Below, in pieces: positions 25,542 to 35,111 of a stretch of 64,000 nt of DNA (the stretch's first letter is position 1; every line of letters starts with the position of its first letter). The notes beneath the pieces are model-generated. The model saw nothing but the letters and a program-made list of their open reading frames with translations, ran no database searches and was not told the origin of the DNA. The stretch covers positions 246,516-310,515 of the forward strand of contig NZ_QEKH01000001.1 in NCBI RefSeq assembly GCF_003096415.1, written 5' to 3'. A program made the position numbers and the translations under genes. The stretch comes from Victivallis vadensis (GTDB taxonomy: Bacteria; Verrucomicrobiota; Lentisphaeria; Victivallales; Victivallaceae).

Positions 25542-26231
25542 TCAAAAAGTGATGGTGATATTCTGGGTACAGGGATAGGCTTCTTTCCATTTCTCCACAT
25601 TGCCGCTTGCCACGTGGCCGTCGAGCATGGCGCCGTTGGCCTGACCGCCATGGCGCGCCAGCGGCATGTATTTCGGCCATTTATCGGGACATTGCGCGTG
25701 GTTCGCCGGCTGGATCCGGCCGGCGCTGGTCTTCTGAGCGCAGTCGCTGATCATCATCAGTACGGAAGGTCTGGCGATGCGCGTCACTTTGACGGATTTC
25801 CCGTAATGGGTAAGGGTATGCGTGCCTTCGGCGCTGAGGCCGATTCCGCCGCCCCAACCCGGAAATTCCTGAACGGCGGGACAGACGAATATGCCTTTTT
25901 CCGGATCGCCGTTGAGTTCTTCGCTGGTTCTGTCTTTGGCGGTATTGGACCACCCCGGAACCGGCAGGTAACTTCGGGACAGCAGATTGACCCACCAATT
26001 CCCCCACATCCCGGGCGCCTCCCAGCCGGCGGCCAGATTGAACGGCGTCAGGTGGTCGTTGTTGTCATTGGTGTACATCAGCTCCGCCTGGGCAATCTGG
26101 CGTTGATTGCCGATGCACCGGGTGGATTTGGCTCTTTCCCGGGCCGAATTCAAAGCCGGCAGCAGCATCCCCGCCAGAATCGCGATAATCGCAACCACTA
26201 CCAGTAACTCAATAAGCGTAAACTTTTTCAT
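25542..26231 (-). CDS. Pseudopilin-like protein with H-x9-DG ending
   Basis: A 229-residue protein starting [20 protein letters not shown], then [13 protein letters not shown]. The C-terminal signature is [12 protein letters not shown]. Three ATGs lie in a row (26237, 26234, 26231). The third gives the best spacing from AAAGGA and the standard MKKF start. The residue before the leader Phe is Lys. It sits 20 bp after the GntR/LacI-type regulator and 14 bp before the GH50-like gene, all on the minus strand. It is expected to be anchored in a membrane by the leader helix, with the globular part outside. Confidence 0.85.
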   Translation of the reverse strand: MKKFTLIELLVVVAIIAILAGMLLPALNSARERAKSTRCIGNQRQIAQAELMYTNDNNDHLTPFNLAAGWEAPGMWGNWWVNLLSRSYLPVPGWSNTAKDRTSEELNGDPEKGIFVCPAVQEFPGWGGGIGLSAEGTHTLTHYGKSVKVTRIARPSVLMMISDCAQKTSAGRIQPANHAQCPDKWPKYMPLARHGGQANGAMLDGHVASGNVEKWKEAYPCTQNITITF

Positions 26232-26251
26232 CATCATCCTTTCTTCTTGTG

Positions 26252-27355
26252 TTAAGTTGGTATGGCCGTTGTGGCTTTTTCCTTTTTCATTACGGACGCC
26301 CCGGATTGAAACCGTGGAGAAAGCAGTTTCTGGACATGCGTTCCCTGCTGCCAGGTTCCCAGCAGCGAGAAGACCTCCTCGCCGATTTCAGCGACCGGCT
26401 GCGCGATGCTGCCGAGGGACGGCTTGTGCGTGCGGGTCGCCGGAAGGCCGTCGAAACCGATCAGGGCGATGTCCCTGCCCAACTCGAAACCGGATTGGCG
26501 AATGGCTTCGGCGGCGCTGACGGCGCCGGAGTCGGAGACGGCGAAAATGCCGTCCGGCCGATGCCCCGCCCGCAGTGCCGCAAGCGTTTTCCGGTGTGCC
26601 AGCGCGGTCCGTTCGTCATCCCCCCGGACCTGGCAATCCCAGATTTCGACCTCGGCGCCGGATAATTCCGCGATTTCGGTAAAGCCCTGGACGCGTTGGG
26701 AAATCTGACGCAGCGGCGGCTCGCACAGCAGCAGCGCCAGCTTCCGGCAGCCTCCGGCGAGCAATGTGCGCGCCGCCAGCATTCCGCCCTTGCGGTTATC
26801 GGTCGTGATATTGTTGACATTGATATTGCCGAGTTCGCAGTCGATCACCACCAGCGGAATATGGTCGAAACGGCCGAGCCTGCCGAGCTGTTGCATCGTA
26901 AACGGCGCGGTCGGAGGAAGATAGACCACCGGAACGCGCGAATCCGCCTCCTTGTCCAGCTCCGCCAGAAATGCGTTATGCGTGGCCACCTGCCGGTGTT
27001 CGATTCTGAAACGCTTCCCGGCGGCCTGCCGCGTCAGCTCATCGACCAGATAGGCGGCATAGTCATTGTCGGCGGTTCCGTTCACCGGAGAGGTGAAAAG
27101 CCGTACCACGGGCAGGAAAGCGCGTTCGAGAAGCTCCGCCGCTCCCGGTTCGAGATAGGTGCCGGAACCGCGGATTCTGCGGATGAATCCCTCCCGTTCC
27201 AGTTCGCCCATGACCAGCCGGATGGTGGCGTAGCTGGCGAACATCTCCCCGGCCAACTCCCGGTCCGTCGGCAGCTTCCGGCCGCCCTCGCGCAGAATGC
27301 CGCGCATCTTTCCGAGGATATACCGCCGGCTTTCTTCAAACAGTGTCTCAGCCAT
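26252..27355 (-). CDS. GntR-type regulator with LacI-type sugar sensor
   Basis: A 367-residue regulator. The first 70 residues form a winged helix of the GntR family ([41 protein letters not shown]). The rest is a LacI/periplasmic-binding-like domain with [21 protein letters not shown] near residue 320, the usual hinge and ligand region. This AraR-like arrangement is common for carbohydrate control. It heads the pseudopilin and GH50-like genes and probably controls them. Ligand unknown. Confidence 0.88.
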   Translation of the reverse strand: MAETLFEESRRYILGKMRGILREGGRKLPTDRELAGEMFASYATIRLVMGELEREGFIRRIRGSGTYLEPGAAELLERAFLPVVRLFTSPVNGTADNDYAAYLVDELTRQAAGKRFRIEHRQVATHNAFLAELDKEADSRVPVVYLPPTAPFTMQQLGRLGRFDHIPLVVIDCELGNINVNNITTDNRKGGMLAARTLLAGGCRKLALLLCEPPLRQISQRVQGFTEIAELSGAEVEIWDCQVRGDDERTALAHRKTLAALRAGHRPDGIFAVSDSGAVSAAEAIRQSGFELGRDIALIGFDGLPATRTHKPSLGSIAQPVAEIGEEVFSLLGTWQQGTHVQKLLSPRFQSGASVMKKEKATTAIPT

Positions 27356-27510
27356 AATCTCTTAAAGTGTTAAAAATGCCATTGTATCAATTGTTACTTT
27401 GGTAATATTATGACAGAAAAAGCACCGGTTGTCAATAGGGAAAGCGAAAAAAAACGAAAATTTCCCGGATTCGGAATTTTCCGCGCCGTCAACCCGCAAT
27501 CGGGACAAAC

Positions 27511-27528
27511 TGACGCAATGGTGCGTCA
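27511..27528. promoter_or_regulatory. Inverted repeat upstream of the hsp20 sigma-54 promoter
   Basis: TGACGCA (27511-27517), ATGG, TGCGTCA (27522-27528): perfect 7-bp arms centred near -87 from the predicted start, a usual place for a sigma-54 enhancer-binding protein. Confidence 0.5.
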
Positions 27529-27579
27529 AACTGTCACGAAATGAAACCGGAAAATCCTTTTGTCAACTTCAACAGCGAA

Positions 27580-27596
27580 TTGGCACGGCACCTGCT
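27580..27596 (+). promoter_or_regulatory. Sigma-54-type (-24/-12) promoter for the hsp20 pair
   Basis: The sequence TTGGCACGGCACCTGCT matches the known YTGGCACGNNNNTTGCW consensus with one mismatch. GG (27582-27583) and GC (27594-27595) are exactly 10 bp apart. The ATG at 27655 lies about 48 nt after the expected start. Confidence 0.6.
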
Positions 27597-27654
27597 GATA
27601 CTGACGGCGAAACGGTGAAACACCGGAAAAGAGGAAAAACAGGAGGTAAAGATT

Positions 27655-28119
27655 ATGAACATGTTGACCAGATTGAATCGTGGTGATGGGCTGTTCCCGG
27701 TTACGCTGCGCGGGGTGGATGATATCTTCCGCACGGTGCTGGGGCAGCTTGCTCCGGACTTCACGCCGGAGATGATGTGGGATTCGGGCCTTGCTCCGAA
27801 ATTGGAGGTCGAAGTCAAAGAGGACGCGGTGACCGCACGGTTGCCGATCCCGGGCTGCAAGCCGGAGGATATCGATATCGAGGTGGTCGGCACCAGCCTG
27901 ACCATCCGCGCCAGACGCGAATCCGAAGTTTCCGACGATGACAAAGCACACTATCTGCGGCAGGAGCGCTCCTTCTCCGAATATGAGGAGAGCGTGAAAC
28001 TCCCGGTCGCGATCAAGGGCGGTGAAACCAAAGCGGAATATAAAGACGGCATCCTGACCGTCACGCTGCCGCGCGAGACCGCCGTCCCGCCGACCGCCCA
28101 TGTCGTGAAAGTGAATTAA
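27655..28119 (+). CDS. Small heat-shock protein, Hsp20/alpha-crystallin
   Basis: A 154-residue holdase chaperone. The alpha-crystallin domain runs from about residue 45 to the end: PKLEVEVKEDAVTARLPIPGCKPEDIDIEV, then KAEYKDGILTVTLPRE, which carries the conserved GILTVTLP motif. The N-terminal arm of about 40 residues and a short C-terminal tail are typical. AGGAGGT precedes the ATG. It is cotranscribed with a second Hsp20 gene 27 bp downstream, and a sigma-54-type promoter lies upstream. Confidence 0.92.
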   Translation: MNMLTRLNRGDGLFPVTLRGVDDIFRTVLGQLAPDFTPEMMWDSGLAPKLEVEVKEDAVTARLPIPGCKPEDIDIEVVGTSLTIRARRESEVSDDDKAHYLRQERSFSEYEESVKLPVAIKGGETKAEYKDGILTVTLPRETAVPPTAHVVKVN

Positions 28120-28146
28120 GATTTGATAGAGAAGGAGGAAGATATT

Positions 28147-28494
28147 ATGAATGAGAACATGACCGGAAACGAAACCATCCGTGGCGAAGAGGAAGTGCTC
28201 GAAGTGATGCCGCTGGTGGACATTCTGGACGGAGCGGACGGCGTGACCATGTGGTTCGAAGTTCCCGGCGCCAATTCCGGCACGGTGAACATCGAAGTCA
28301 AGAATCACGTGATGTCCCTGAACGCCGAAAGCTCACTGCGCCGGAACGGCAAGCGGATCGTATTCAAACGCCGCTTCCAGCTCTCCGACGGTGTGGATAT
28401 CGAAAAGATTTCCGCGAAAACCCAGGACGGCGTGCTGACGCTGAACATTCCGAAATCGGAACGTGAAAAAGTTCACAAGATAAAAGTGAACTGA
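28147..28494 (+). CDS. Second small heat-shock protein, Hsp20 family
   Basis: A 115-residue partner of the preceding chaperone. The alpha-crystallin domain covers residues 25-115 (VTMWFEVPGANSGTVNIEVKNHVMSLNAE; DGVLTLNIPKSE). Its N-terminal arm is short and acidic. The start at 28147 is set by GGAGG 9 nt upstream; an earlier ATG in frame overlaps that site. Paired unequal Hsp20 proteins often form mixed oligomers, which is a reasonable guess here. Confidence 0.9.
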   Translation: MNENMTGNETIRGEEEVLEVMPLVDILDGADGVTMWFEVPGANSGTVNIEVKNHVMSLNAESSLRRNGKRIVFKRRFQLSDGVDIEKISAKTQDGVLTLNIPKSEREKVHKIKVN

Positions 28495-28509
28495 CCCAAT
28501 CTCCCCCAA

Positions 28510-28585
28510 GGGTTCCGGCCCGTTCCTCCCTGTGCGGGCCGGAACCCGGTCCGGCGGACTTCTCCCCAGGTCCGCCGGATTTTTC
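28510..28585 (+). terminator. Tandem hairpins ending the hsp20 operon
   Basis: The first hairpin is a perfect 13-bp stem (28510-28522 with 28535-28547). The second, TCCGGCGGAC (28550-28559) with GTCCGCCGGA (28570-28579), is followed by TTTTTC and is the true terminator. It also faces the end of the convergent AraC gene. Confidence 0.85.
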
Positions 28586-28591
28586 TTTGTT

Positions 28592-29425
28592 TCAACGAGA
28601 AGGCGGCTGCTTCTTCCCTTTCCACAGGCGGGACCGGTACTCGGAAGGCGCGCTCCCGCTGAACTTCCGGAAGCGGCCGGTAAAATAAAACGGATTCGCT
28701 ATACCGACCTGACAAGCGATTTCGGCAACCGGAAGCGCCGTGTTTTCCAACAGCAGTTGCGCCCGGCGCATCTGGTGAAGTTCCCGATAGGCGCGCGGCG
28801 ACAGGCCGCAGAGCCGTTTGAAGGCTGTATAGAATTTTGTCCGCGACATCCCGCACCCGGCAGCGATCCGGTCCATCGAAAAATCATTTGTAACCGGTTC
28901 GAGCAGCATCTGTTGAGCCAGCGGAAGCCAGACGTTTTCATTCGACGTATTTTCCGCGGCAACCCGGCAGCCGCGCAGCACCACACTTTCCAGCAGGCAG
29001 TAGGCCAGCAAGTACCAGTTCGGAGCACGCCGCAGGTCCAGCAGGCAGGCCTCCTGCAATGCCGAACGCGCCCGCAGGAACTCCCGTTTCGGCAGATTGC
29101 AGCAGCGCGCCCCGGACTGGCACTCCGTCCATCCGGGCAGCGGACAAAGATGCGGCCGCATCAGGAAATGCACCCACAGCAGCACCCACGGCCCCGGGCA
29201 CCTGAACTTATGAGGATAACCCGGCGCAATCAGGACGAGGTCCTGTTTCACAACCGGCAAGCATCCCGTTTCCAGCTCGATTTCACCTTTCCCCTCCAGA
29301 ATCAGCAGTAAACTCCAATTATCAATCCAGTGGCTCTGCCACTCCTGCCCGCACGGATCGACCACATTGGTCCGCCCCGAAAGAAAATCCGCGTCCCCGA
29401 AAGGACTCATCGTCACAATAGCCAT
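28592..29425 (-). CDS. AraC-family transcriptional regulator
   Basis: A 277-residue regulator with an N-terminal cupin-like sensing half (LLLILEGKGEIELETG near residue 40, then LVLIAPGYPHKFRCPG) and a C-terminal AraC domain (MDRIAAGCGMSRTKFYTAFKRLCGLSP, then IACQVGIANPFYFTGRFRKFSG). It is transcribed away from the ADP-ribosylglycohydrolase, pseudopilin, esterase and amylase genes, its likely targets. The 136-bp divergent gap carries both promoters. Confidence 0.88.
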   Translation of the reverse strand: MAIVTMSPFGDADFLSGRTNVVDPCGQEWQSHWIDNWSLLLILEGKGEIELETGCLPVVKQDLVLIAPGYPHKFRCPGPWVLLWVHFLMRPHLCPLPGWTECQSGARCCNLPKREFLRARSALQEACLLDLRRAPNWYLLAYCLLESVVLRGCRVAAENTSNENVWLPLAQQMLLEPVTNDFSMDRIAAGCGMSRTKFYTAFKRLCGLSPRAYRELHQMRRAQLLLENTALPVAEIACQVGIANPFYFTGRFRKFSGSAPSEYRSRLWKGKKQPPSR

Positions 29426-29561
29426 ATTTTGAACAAACTTATAGGTAACAGGACAATTTTACATTTGTTTGGAATTCGTTGTCGAGTATAATAATAGGCG
29501 GAGAACAGAAAAAAATCAACCCGTTCCGGTCAGAGAATACCGTACAAAAGGAGAAACAGCC

Positions 29562-31115
29562 ATGCCCATACTGGAAATACCGCCCCCCGCCCAGATCAAT
29601 ATTCATGAATTCCGGGACAAAGTCCTCGGCTGCTGGCAGGGGAAAAATATCGGCGGCACACTTGGCGCCCCGATGGAAGGCACCCGGCAACTTGGCGATA
29701 TCAGCTTTTATACGCAGGAAACCGCCGGCCGGCCAGCGCCGAATGACGATCTTGATCTTCAGCTGGTGTGGCTACTCGCCGTCGAACAGAACGGCGCCTA
29801 TCGGCTGAATGAACGGATTCTCGGCGAATACTGGATGCGTTATATCACCGGCCCCTGGAACGAATACGGCACGGCCAAAGGCAATATCGCAGCCGGGCTC
29901 TGCCCGCCGCTTTCCGGCTTCTGCAACAACGCGGAGTGGCAAAACAGCAACGGAGCCTGGATCCGTTCGGAAATCTGGGCCTGTCTTTTCCCCGGCGCAC
30001 CGGATGAGGCCGCCCGTTTCGCCTGGATGGACGCCTGCGTCGACCATTGCGGAGACGGCATCTACGCCGAAATCTTCACCGCCGCCCTGGAATCGGCCGC
30101 GTTTGTGGAACAGGACCTGCTCCGGCTGATCGATATCGCGCTGGCCCGTATTCCGGACGACTGCCGCACCGCCCGCAGCGTGAAGCTCGCGCGCTCCTGC
30201 CATCAGGAGGGAATCGACTGGCGGACCGCACGCAACCGGCTGGTCGAAGAAAGCGCCGACCTCGGCTGGTTTCAAGCTCCGGCCAATGTCGGGTTCGTCG
30301 TGCTCGGCCTGCTTTACGGCCAGGGAGATTTCGGCAAATCCCTCTGCATTGCCGTCAACTGCGGCGACGACACCGACTGCACCGGTGCGACCGTCGGCGC
30401 CGTGCTTGGCATCCTGAAAGGGCGTTCCGGCCTGCCGCAACGGTGGATCGAGCCGATCGGCAATGAGATCAAGACCGCCGCGGTTTCCACCTTATGGCTT
30501 TTTGCCCCCGCCACAGTTGAGGAACTGAGCGAACGGATCATTCGGGACAAGCAGTATGCGGAAAAGGAAAATCCGCTGTTGCCGCGCCTCATTGACGGTC
30601 CGACCTGCTGCGCCGGCCTGACGGAGCGACTGACCGATGGAAGCATAGTCCGGGAACGTATTTTAACGCGCAGTTCCCGGCGGCTCACGTTCAACCTGCC
30701 GTGGGGCGAACTGGCGATCGAATACGGACAAAATCCGATGACCAGTCCCGGTGAACGCCAGAAGCTCCGCATTTCCGTGACGGAGTGCCCGCACAACAAC
30801 CGGCTTGTCCGCCTCGACTGGAAATTGCCGGAGGGCTGGGAGCTTCATCCGGGTCCGGGCCAGCTCCTTCAGGTCAAACAGCGCATGGAAGCCGCAATCA
30901 CCGTGGAACTTGTCCCCGGAGAGTTTCCGGCGCCGATGGTCTATCTGCAACTGGAACTGCATCTCTCCGACCGGCTTGCGCCATGCTGGATTGCCGTGCC
31001 CTTCGGACTGCGCGGAGCGGTCGGGCAGGAACATCAGGTCTACACTGAAGAGTACAAAGATGCCGAATACCGCCAGATTGCGCGTTTCAACGGTCTCAAC
31101 TATCCTCAAATCTAA
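29562..31115 (+). CDS. ADP-ribosylglycohydrolase-family protein with C-terminal sandwich domain
   Basis: A 517-residue protein. The first 320 residues match the ADP-ribosylglycohydrolase (DraG/ARH) fold: [15 protein letters not shown] near residue 24 and [14 protein letters not shown] near residue 62. [16 protein letters not shown] near residue 266 gives the second metal-binding aspartate pair. The last 140 residues look like a beta-sandwich. AAAGGAG precedes the ATG at 29562, chosen over the frame start at 29469, which lacks one. No signal peptide. In these phyla the family occurs beside sugar genes and may cleave N- or O-glycosidic bonds other than ADP-ribose; the substrate is open. Confidence 0.8.
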   Translation: MPILEIPPPAQINIHEFRDKVLGCWQGKNIGGTLGAPMEGTRQLGDISFYTQETAGRPAPNDDLDLQLVWLLAVEQNGAYRLNERILGEYWMRYITGPWNEYGTAKGNIAAGLCPPLSGFCNNAEWQNSNGAWIRSEIWACLFPGAPDEAARFAWMDACVDHCGDGIYAEIFTAALESAAFVEQDLLRLIDIALARIPDDCRTARSVKLARSCHQEGIDWRTARNRLVEESADLGWFQAPANVGFVVLGLLYGQGDFGKSLCIAVNCGDDTDCTGATVGAVLGILKGRSGLPQRWIEPIGNEIKTAAVSTLWLFAPATVEELSERIIRDKQYAEKENPLLPRLIDGPTCCAGLTERLTDGSIVRERILTRSSRRLTFNLPWGELAIEYGQNPMTSPGERQKLRISVTECPHNNRLVRLDWKLPEGWELHPGPGQLLQVKQRMEAAITVELVPGEFPAPMVYLQLELHLSDRLAPCWIAVPFGLRGAVGQEHQVYTEEYKDAEYRQIARFNGLNYPQI

Positions 31116-31126
31116 AGGAAGAAAGC

Positions 31127-32233
31127 ATGAAACTTCAAAGTAAATTCACCCTTATTGAGCTGCTCGTGAACACAACTTGTAAAATATACAATCAGTCCAC
31201 GAATGCCGCTCTGCGCGAAAGAGAGGGGTTCGGGGGAGAGAAAGCGGCGACTTGCGCCGCGTCTCTCCCCGTACCAACCAATCCGAACATCTCTCTCATT
31301 TCCCGCAAGCTCTCACGCCTCTGCCAATGCTCTGCAAGCGGCAAGTCGGAGCAAAAACGTGAAGTTGTCTTTCCGCAAAAAAGCGGGAAGAGAACTTCAC
31401 GTTATTGCGAATCTTCTTCCCCCGCCGGCAGCCGACCGCGCCTCCGCCTGTCGACCGTCCCGTACCCGGCACCGGCACCTTGCCGGACGCAGGGGGCGCG
31501 GGGGGCGGCGGACACGCCCCCCGCATACCGTCATGTAAGGCAGTTTACTCTCATTGAGTTGCTCGTCGTGATAGCTATTATCGCGATTCTGGCTTCCATA
31601 CTGCTGCCCGCGCTGAATCAGGCGCGCAGCAAGGCCAAGAGTCTGTCCTGCCTCGCCAACCTCAAGCAGTTCGGCACGGCAGCCGTACAATATGCCAATG
31701 ACAACAATGACTACTGGCTCCCTGCCGACACTCTGTCTGTCGATTACAGTTGCGGAATCTTTGTTTACAATGATGCTTTCCGGTCTCTGCTGGGCCAGAT
31801 GCGGGTTGCGGATGTGGATGACGGTTCCCTCGATTCCCGGAAATTGTTCTCCGCGAAAATCCTCTGTCCCGATTCTTACGCGGTTCTCAATGCAACCCAT
31901 GGAATGGGAATCGCAAGCCATTCGTATGGAGTCACCTATTGGGACCTTATGGACGGCAACAGCTTCAAGCAGGGAGCTTTCAAACTCAATCAGCTTGCAC
32001 GGCCTTCTTCTTCCGTTGCCTTCGCGGACAGCCTGGGGTTATTGATCTATCCCTGGAGCGGTGATGTCAGGAAGTATTTTACGGTGGGAGAAACACCGAC
32101 TGAAGGCGCGGTCGCGTACCGTCATACCAAGCGGTTGAACGCCTCCTACTTCGACGGTCATGCAAACTCATTATCCGACACTGTTGTACGGAATGATTAT
32201 CCGACGCTCCTGAGACAATTTTATGTGAGGTGA
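31127..32233 (+). CDS. Pseudopilin-like protein with duplicated leader and in-frame repeat insert
   Basis: A 368-residue frame. Residues 7-14 read FTLIELLV after a normal MKLQSK start with AAGGAAG before the ATG. The sequence then leaves the family for about 125 residues and [20 protein letters not shown] restarts at residue 140. From there it is an ordinary pseudopilin ending in [12 protein letters not shown]. The insert contains a copy of the hairpin repeat family (31327-31487) and a 21-bp stem with an A6 loop (31356-31403). The frame is open throughout. Whether the first leader works, or the protein is defective, cannot be told. Confidence 0.75.
   Translation: MKLQSKFTLIELLVNTTCKIYNQSTNAALREREGFGGEKAATCAASLPVPTNPNISLISRKLSRLCQCSASGKSEQKREVVFPQKSGKRTSRYCESSSPAGSRPRLRLSTVPYPAPAPCRTQGARGAADTPPAYRHVRQFTLIELLVVIAIIAILASILLPALNQARSKAKSLSCLANLKQFGTAAVQYANDNNDYWLPADTLSVDYSCGIFVYNDAFRSLLGQMRVADVDDGSLDSRKLFSAKILCPDSYAVLNATHGMGIASHSYGVTYWDLMDGNSFKQGAFKLNQLARPSSSVAFADSLGLLIYPWSGDVRKYFTVGETPTEGAVAYRHTKRLNASYFDGHANSLSDTVVRNDYPTLLRQFYVR
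31327..31487 (+). repeat. Hairpin-repeat copy inside a pseudopilin gene
   Basis: Shares with the copy at 56050-55907 a block coding CSASGK and another coding LSTVP-x-PAPCR-like residues, and with the copy at 52699-52963 a 24-bp block ending in CCGGCACCTTGCCGG. The internal hairpin at 31356-31403 has a 21-bp stem, one mismatch and loop AAAAAA. Orientation matches the gene. Confidence 0.75.
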
Positions 32234-32240
32234 CAGCACT

Positions 32241-33626
32241 ATGAAAACCCTCTTTTTCCTGCTTCTGACTTCCGCCGCGCTGTTTGCCGCCGCTGCGGAT
32301 GAAAAAATCAAGCTCCCCGCCCGCGAAAACTTCCACCTGATCCTGTTGGCCGGGCAATCCAACATGGCCGGGCGCGGAGTGATTTCTCCGTCCGACCGGA
32401 TTCCGCACCCACGGGTCCTGATGCAAAACCGGCAGGGCGAATGGGTTCCCGCCGTGGAACCGGTTCATTATGACAAGGACTTCGCCGGAGTCGGGCCGGG
32501 ACGGAGTTTTGCAATCCGGCTGGCGGCTTCCGATCCGGCAATCACGGTCGGCCTGATTCCGGCGGCATGCGGCGGCTCGCCGATCGCGAGTTGGCAACCG
32601 GGGGCCTACCATGAACAAACTCAGAGCCATCCCTACGACGATGCCGTCCGCCGCACCCGGCGGGCCATGAAGGACGGCACACTCAAAGCGATTCTGTTTC
32701 ACCAGGGCGAAGCCGACTGTTACGGCAGCGCACCGAATCAGTACCGTGAGCGGCTGTTCACCCTGATCCGCTCCTTGCGGCAGGAGCTGGGCGCGCCGGC
32801 GTGTCCCTTCATCATCGGCCAGCTCAGCCGCTTCCCCCAGGAGACGTGGAGCGAAGGCAAAAAAAGCGTCGATGCCGCTCACCGGGCCGCCGCGGCGGAA
32901 CTGCCGGAGGTCGGCTTCGTTTCCTCGGAACAACTGACCTCCAATCCCGACCGGATTCATTTCGATGCCCCCAGCCAGCGGGAATTCGGCCGCCGTTACT
33001 ACGGGACGTACCGGCGTCTTACGGCCCCGCCTTCCCCGGTTTTTGCCACTTTCACTCCCATTCTGGCAATGCGCGACGGAAATCCGGCAGGACTCTCCCG
33101 GGCGCAATTCGTCAAAATCAACCGGGAGAAAGATCAGCTCCGGTTTGCCGGCAACGGTTCCCGGCTTGCCCTGAAATTGCCGCCGGACTTGAAAACCTTC
33201 ACCGTCGTAATGGATGTCACGCTCCCGAAGCTGCCGGAAAAAGAGGGGGCGCTTTTCGCCCGTCCCGGCTGTCACAACGTACTGGCGGTAACTCCTTCCG
33301 GACAGCTTGCCTTCACAATTTTCGCGGCGGATCGCAAAACCTTCTGCACCGCCCGCTCCGAAACGGAACTGTTGCCCAATCTGCCATACCGGATCGCCGG
33401 GACGGTACGCGAACTGCCAGAAGGCGAAACCAGCCTGACTGTCCATATCAATGGAACGGAAGCGGGGCGGGTTACGCTGCGCGAACCGGCCTTCCCCTAC
33501 GACGGTGCTTTATCTTTCGGCTCGGCGGCGCCGGACGGCAATGCCGCGATGCCGCTGGAATACCGCCTGAAAAACCTGTGGATTTTCGACCGGGTTCTCG
33601 ACGGCCCGGAAACCATGCAGCTCTGA
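32241..33626 (+). CDS. Secreted SASA-type carbohydrate esterase with C-terminal lectin-like domain
   Basis: A 461-residue secreted protein with signal peptide MKTLFFLLLTSAALFAAAA. The esterase domain (residues 30-250) shows the nucleophile block LLAGQSNMAGRG near residue 36, AACGGSPIASW, LFHQGEADC near residue 153 and the Asp-x-x-His pair in NPDRIHFD near residue 236. These are the four blocks of the SASA/CE6 acetylesterase group. The last 200 residues resemble a concanavalin/LamG sandwich. It sits between pseudopilin and GH13 amylase genes, which suggests deacetylation of a decorated alpha-glucan or similar polymer. Confidence 0.8.
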   Translation: MKTLFFLLLTSAALFAAAADEKIKLPARENFHLILLAGQSNMAGRGVISPSDRIPHPRVLMQNRQGEWVPAVEPVHYDKDFAGVGPGRSFAIRLAASDPAITVGLIPAACGGSPIASWQPGAYHEQTQSHPYDDAVRRTRRAMKDGTLKAILFHQGEADCYGSAPNQYRERLFTLIRSLRQELGAPACPFIIGQLSRFPQETWSEGKKSVDAAHRAAAAELPEVGFVSSEQLTSNPDRIHFDAPSQREFGRRYYGTYRRLTAPPSPVFATFTPILAMRDGNPAGLSRAQFVKINREKDQLRFAGNGSRLALKLPPDLKTFTVVMDVTLPKLPEKEGALFARPGCHNVLAVTPSGQLAFTIFAADRKTFCTARSETELLPNLPYRIAGTVRELPEGETSLTVHINGTEAGRVTLREPAFPYDGALSFGSAAPDGNAAMPLEYRLKNLWIFDRVLDGPETMQL

Positions 33627-33641
33627 AAGGACTCGCCGGAT

Positions 33642-35111
33642 ATGACTCGCACAATTTCAATATTCTCCGCTGCCGTCCTGTCCCTCTCCCTGTTCGGCAC
33701 TGGAATCGACAACGCTCCGCTGCTGCCGAAATGGGTAGAGGACTCCGAAGTGAAACTCGAACGTCTCTCGGAAGATGCGACCGCTTCAACCGACTGGGTC
33801 AAAAGCCTGATCATCGTCGAAGCCAATGTCGCGACCGCTTCAACCGACGGCACGCTGGCCGGGATGTCCCGCGTGCTCGACCATCTGGAGGAAACGGGCG
33901 TCAACGGCCTCTGGCTCACCCCGGTCAACGAACGCCCCCACTACGGCAATTTCGGCATTCACACACTTAACAGCGCCTTGACCGGCACCGGCGATATTCC
34001 CGAACAATGGCGCCGGGTACGTGCATTCGTGCAGGAAGCGCACCGGCGGAATATCCGGGTATTCTTCGATGTCGTCTCCTGGGGAGTGACGAAAGACGCG
34101 CCGCTTTACCGTGAAAAGCCGGAATGGTTCAAAGGAGCCCTCCCCGCTTACAACGGCTGGGAATGGAACTGGAAAAATCCGGAACTGCGCGAATGGTTCG
34201 CCTCCCGTCTCGTGGAGTTCCTGCTGGTGACCGGAGCGGACGGTTTCCGCTGCGACAGTTCCCCCGGATACGCCGGTTACGGCCCCTTCCGGGAGGCGCG
34301 GAAACGTCTGCTCGACTTCGGCCGCAAAGTGATCTTCCTCTCGGAGCATCCGAGCGAACGCCGGGGTGTTTTCGATTTCGACCAGCTCTCAATCATGTAT
34401 GACGGGGGGAACACCGGAACCCGTTTCCCCTGCCGGATTTTCATGCAGGAAAATATCGTCGGCCTGATCAAAAGCGGCAGGCGCCTGGGCAATGTGGATT
34501 CCCAGTTCAACGGCGGCAAAGTCAATCTTGACGGAGGCCGGGAACGTTTCTACAGCTTCCCGCTCTCCAACCACGACAACCGCCAGCCGCAGCCTCCTTT
34601 CAGCGCAGTCGAATTCGGTTATCAGGCCCTTTTTTCCCCGCTGATCCCGATCTGGTATCTCGGCGCGGAGTGGCGCAACCCGGTTGACGGCAAGGGCTGG
34701 AGCTGGGACCTGCCGGTCCGCTGGGACCTGCTTGACGACGAACGGGAATTTTTCGAACTCGTCAAGCGAATGATCCGCATCCGGCGCAGTTATCCGGAGA
34801 TTTTTGAATATTTCCCGGCCTCCCTCCGCGATGCCAATATCTGCAAAGTCGCAACCGACCGGCCGGAGGAATTGCAGGCCTACGCCCGGTATCGAAACGG
34901 GAAAGCGATCCTGATTGTGCCGAACAACCGAAAGGAACCGGCCACGTTCCGAATCTCGATTCCCTACCGGGAAGCCCGGATTGCCGGAGACGGCATAGCC
35001 GTGACGGATCTTTTGAACGACAGGCGGCTCGCCTCCGGCAGGCCCGATTCCTTTTCCGTGGAAATTCCGGCGGAAACGCCCGGCGTCTACCTGATTGCGC
35101 CTGAACGATGA
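33642..35111 (+). CDS. Exported GH13 alpha-amylase-family enzyme
   Basis: A 489-residue TIM-barrel enzyme with a likely signal peptide (first 20 or so residues). GH13 blocks are visible: GVNGLWLTPV (near 86), GADGFRCDSS (near 200; Asp nucleophile), FLSEHPS (near 233; Glu acid/base) and LSNHDNRQ (near 308; transition-state Asp). A C-terminal beta domain follows. The catalytic set is complete, but the stretch between Asp and Glu is shorter than in classic amylases, so this is an unusual subfamily. Its last codons overlap the start of the next gene (ATGA). Confidence 0.85.
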   Translation: MTRTISIFSAAVLSLSLFGTGIDNAPLLPKWVEDSEVKLERLSEDATASTDWVKSLIIVEANVATASTDGTLAGMSRVLDHLEETGVNGLWLTPVNERPHYGNFGIHTLNSALTGTGDIPEQWRRVRAFVQEAHRRNIRVFFDVVSWGVTKDAPLYREKPEWFKGALPAYNGWEWNWKNPELREWFASRLVEFLLVTGADGFRCDSSPGYAGYGPFREARKRLLDFGRKVIFLSEHPSERRGVFDFDQLSIMYDGGNTGTRFPCRIFMQENIVGLIKSGRRLGNVDSQFNGGKVNLDGGRERFYSFPLSNHDNRQPQPPFSAVEFGYQALFSPLIPIWYLGAEWRNPVDGKGWSWDLPVRWDLLDDEREFFELVKRMIRIRRSYPEIFEYFPASLRDANICKVATDRPEELQAYARYRNGKAILIVPNNRKEPATFRISIPYREARIAGDGIAVTDLLNDRRLASGRPDSFSVEIPAETPGVYLIAPER

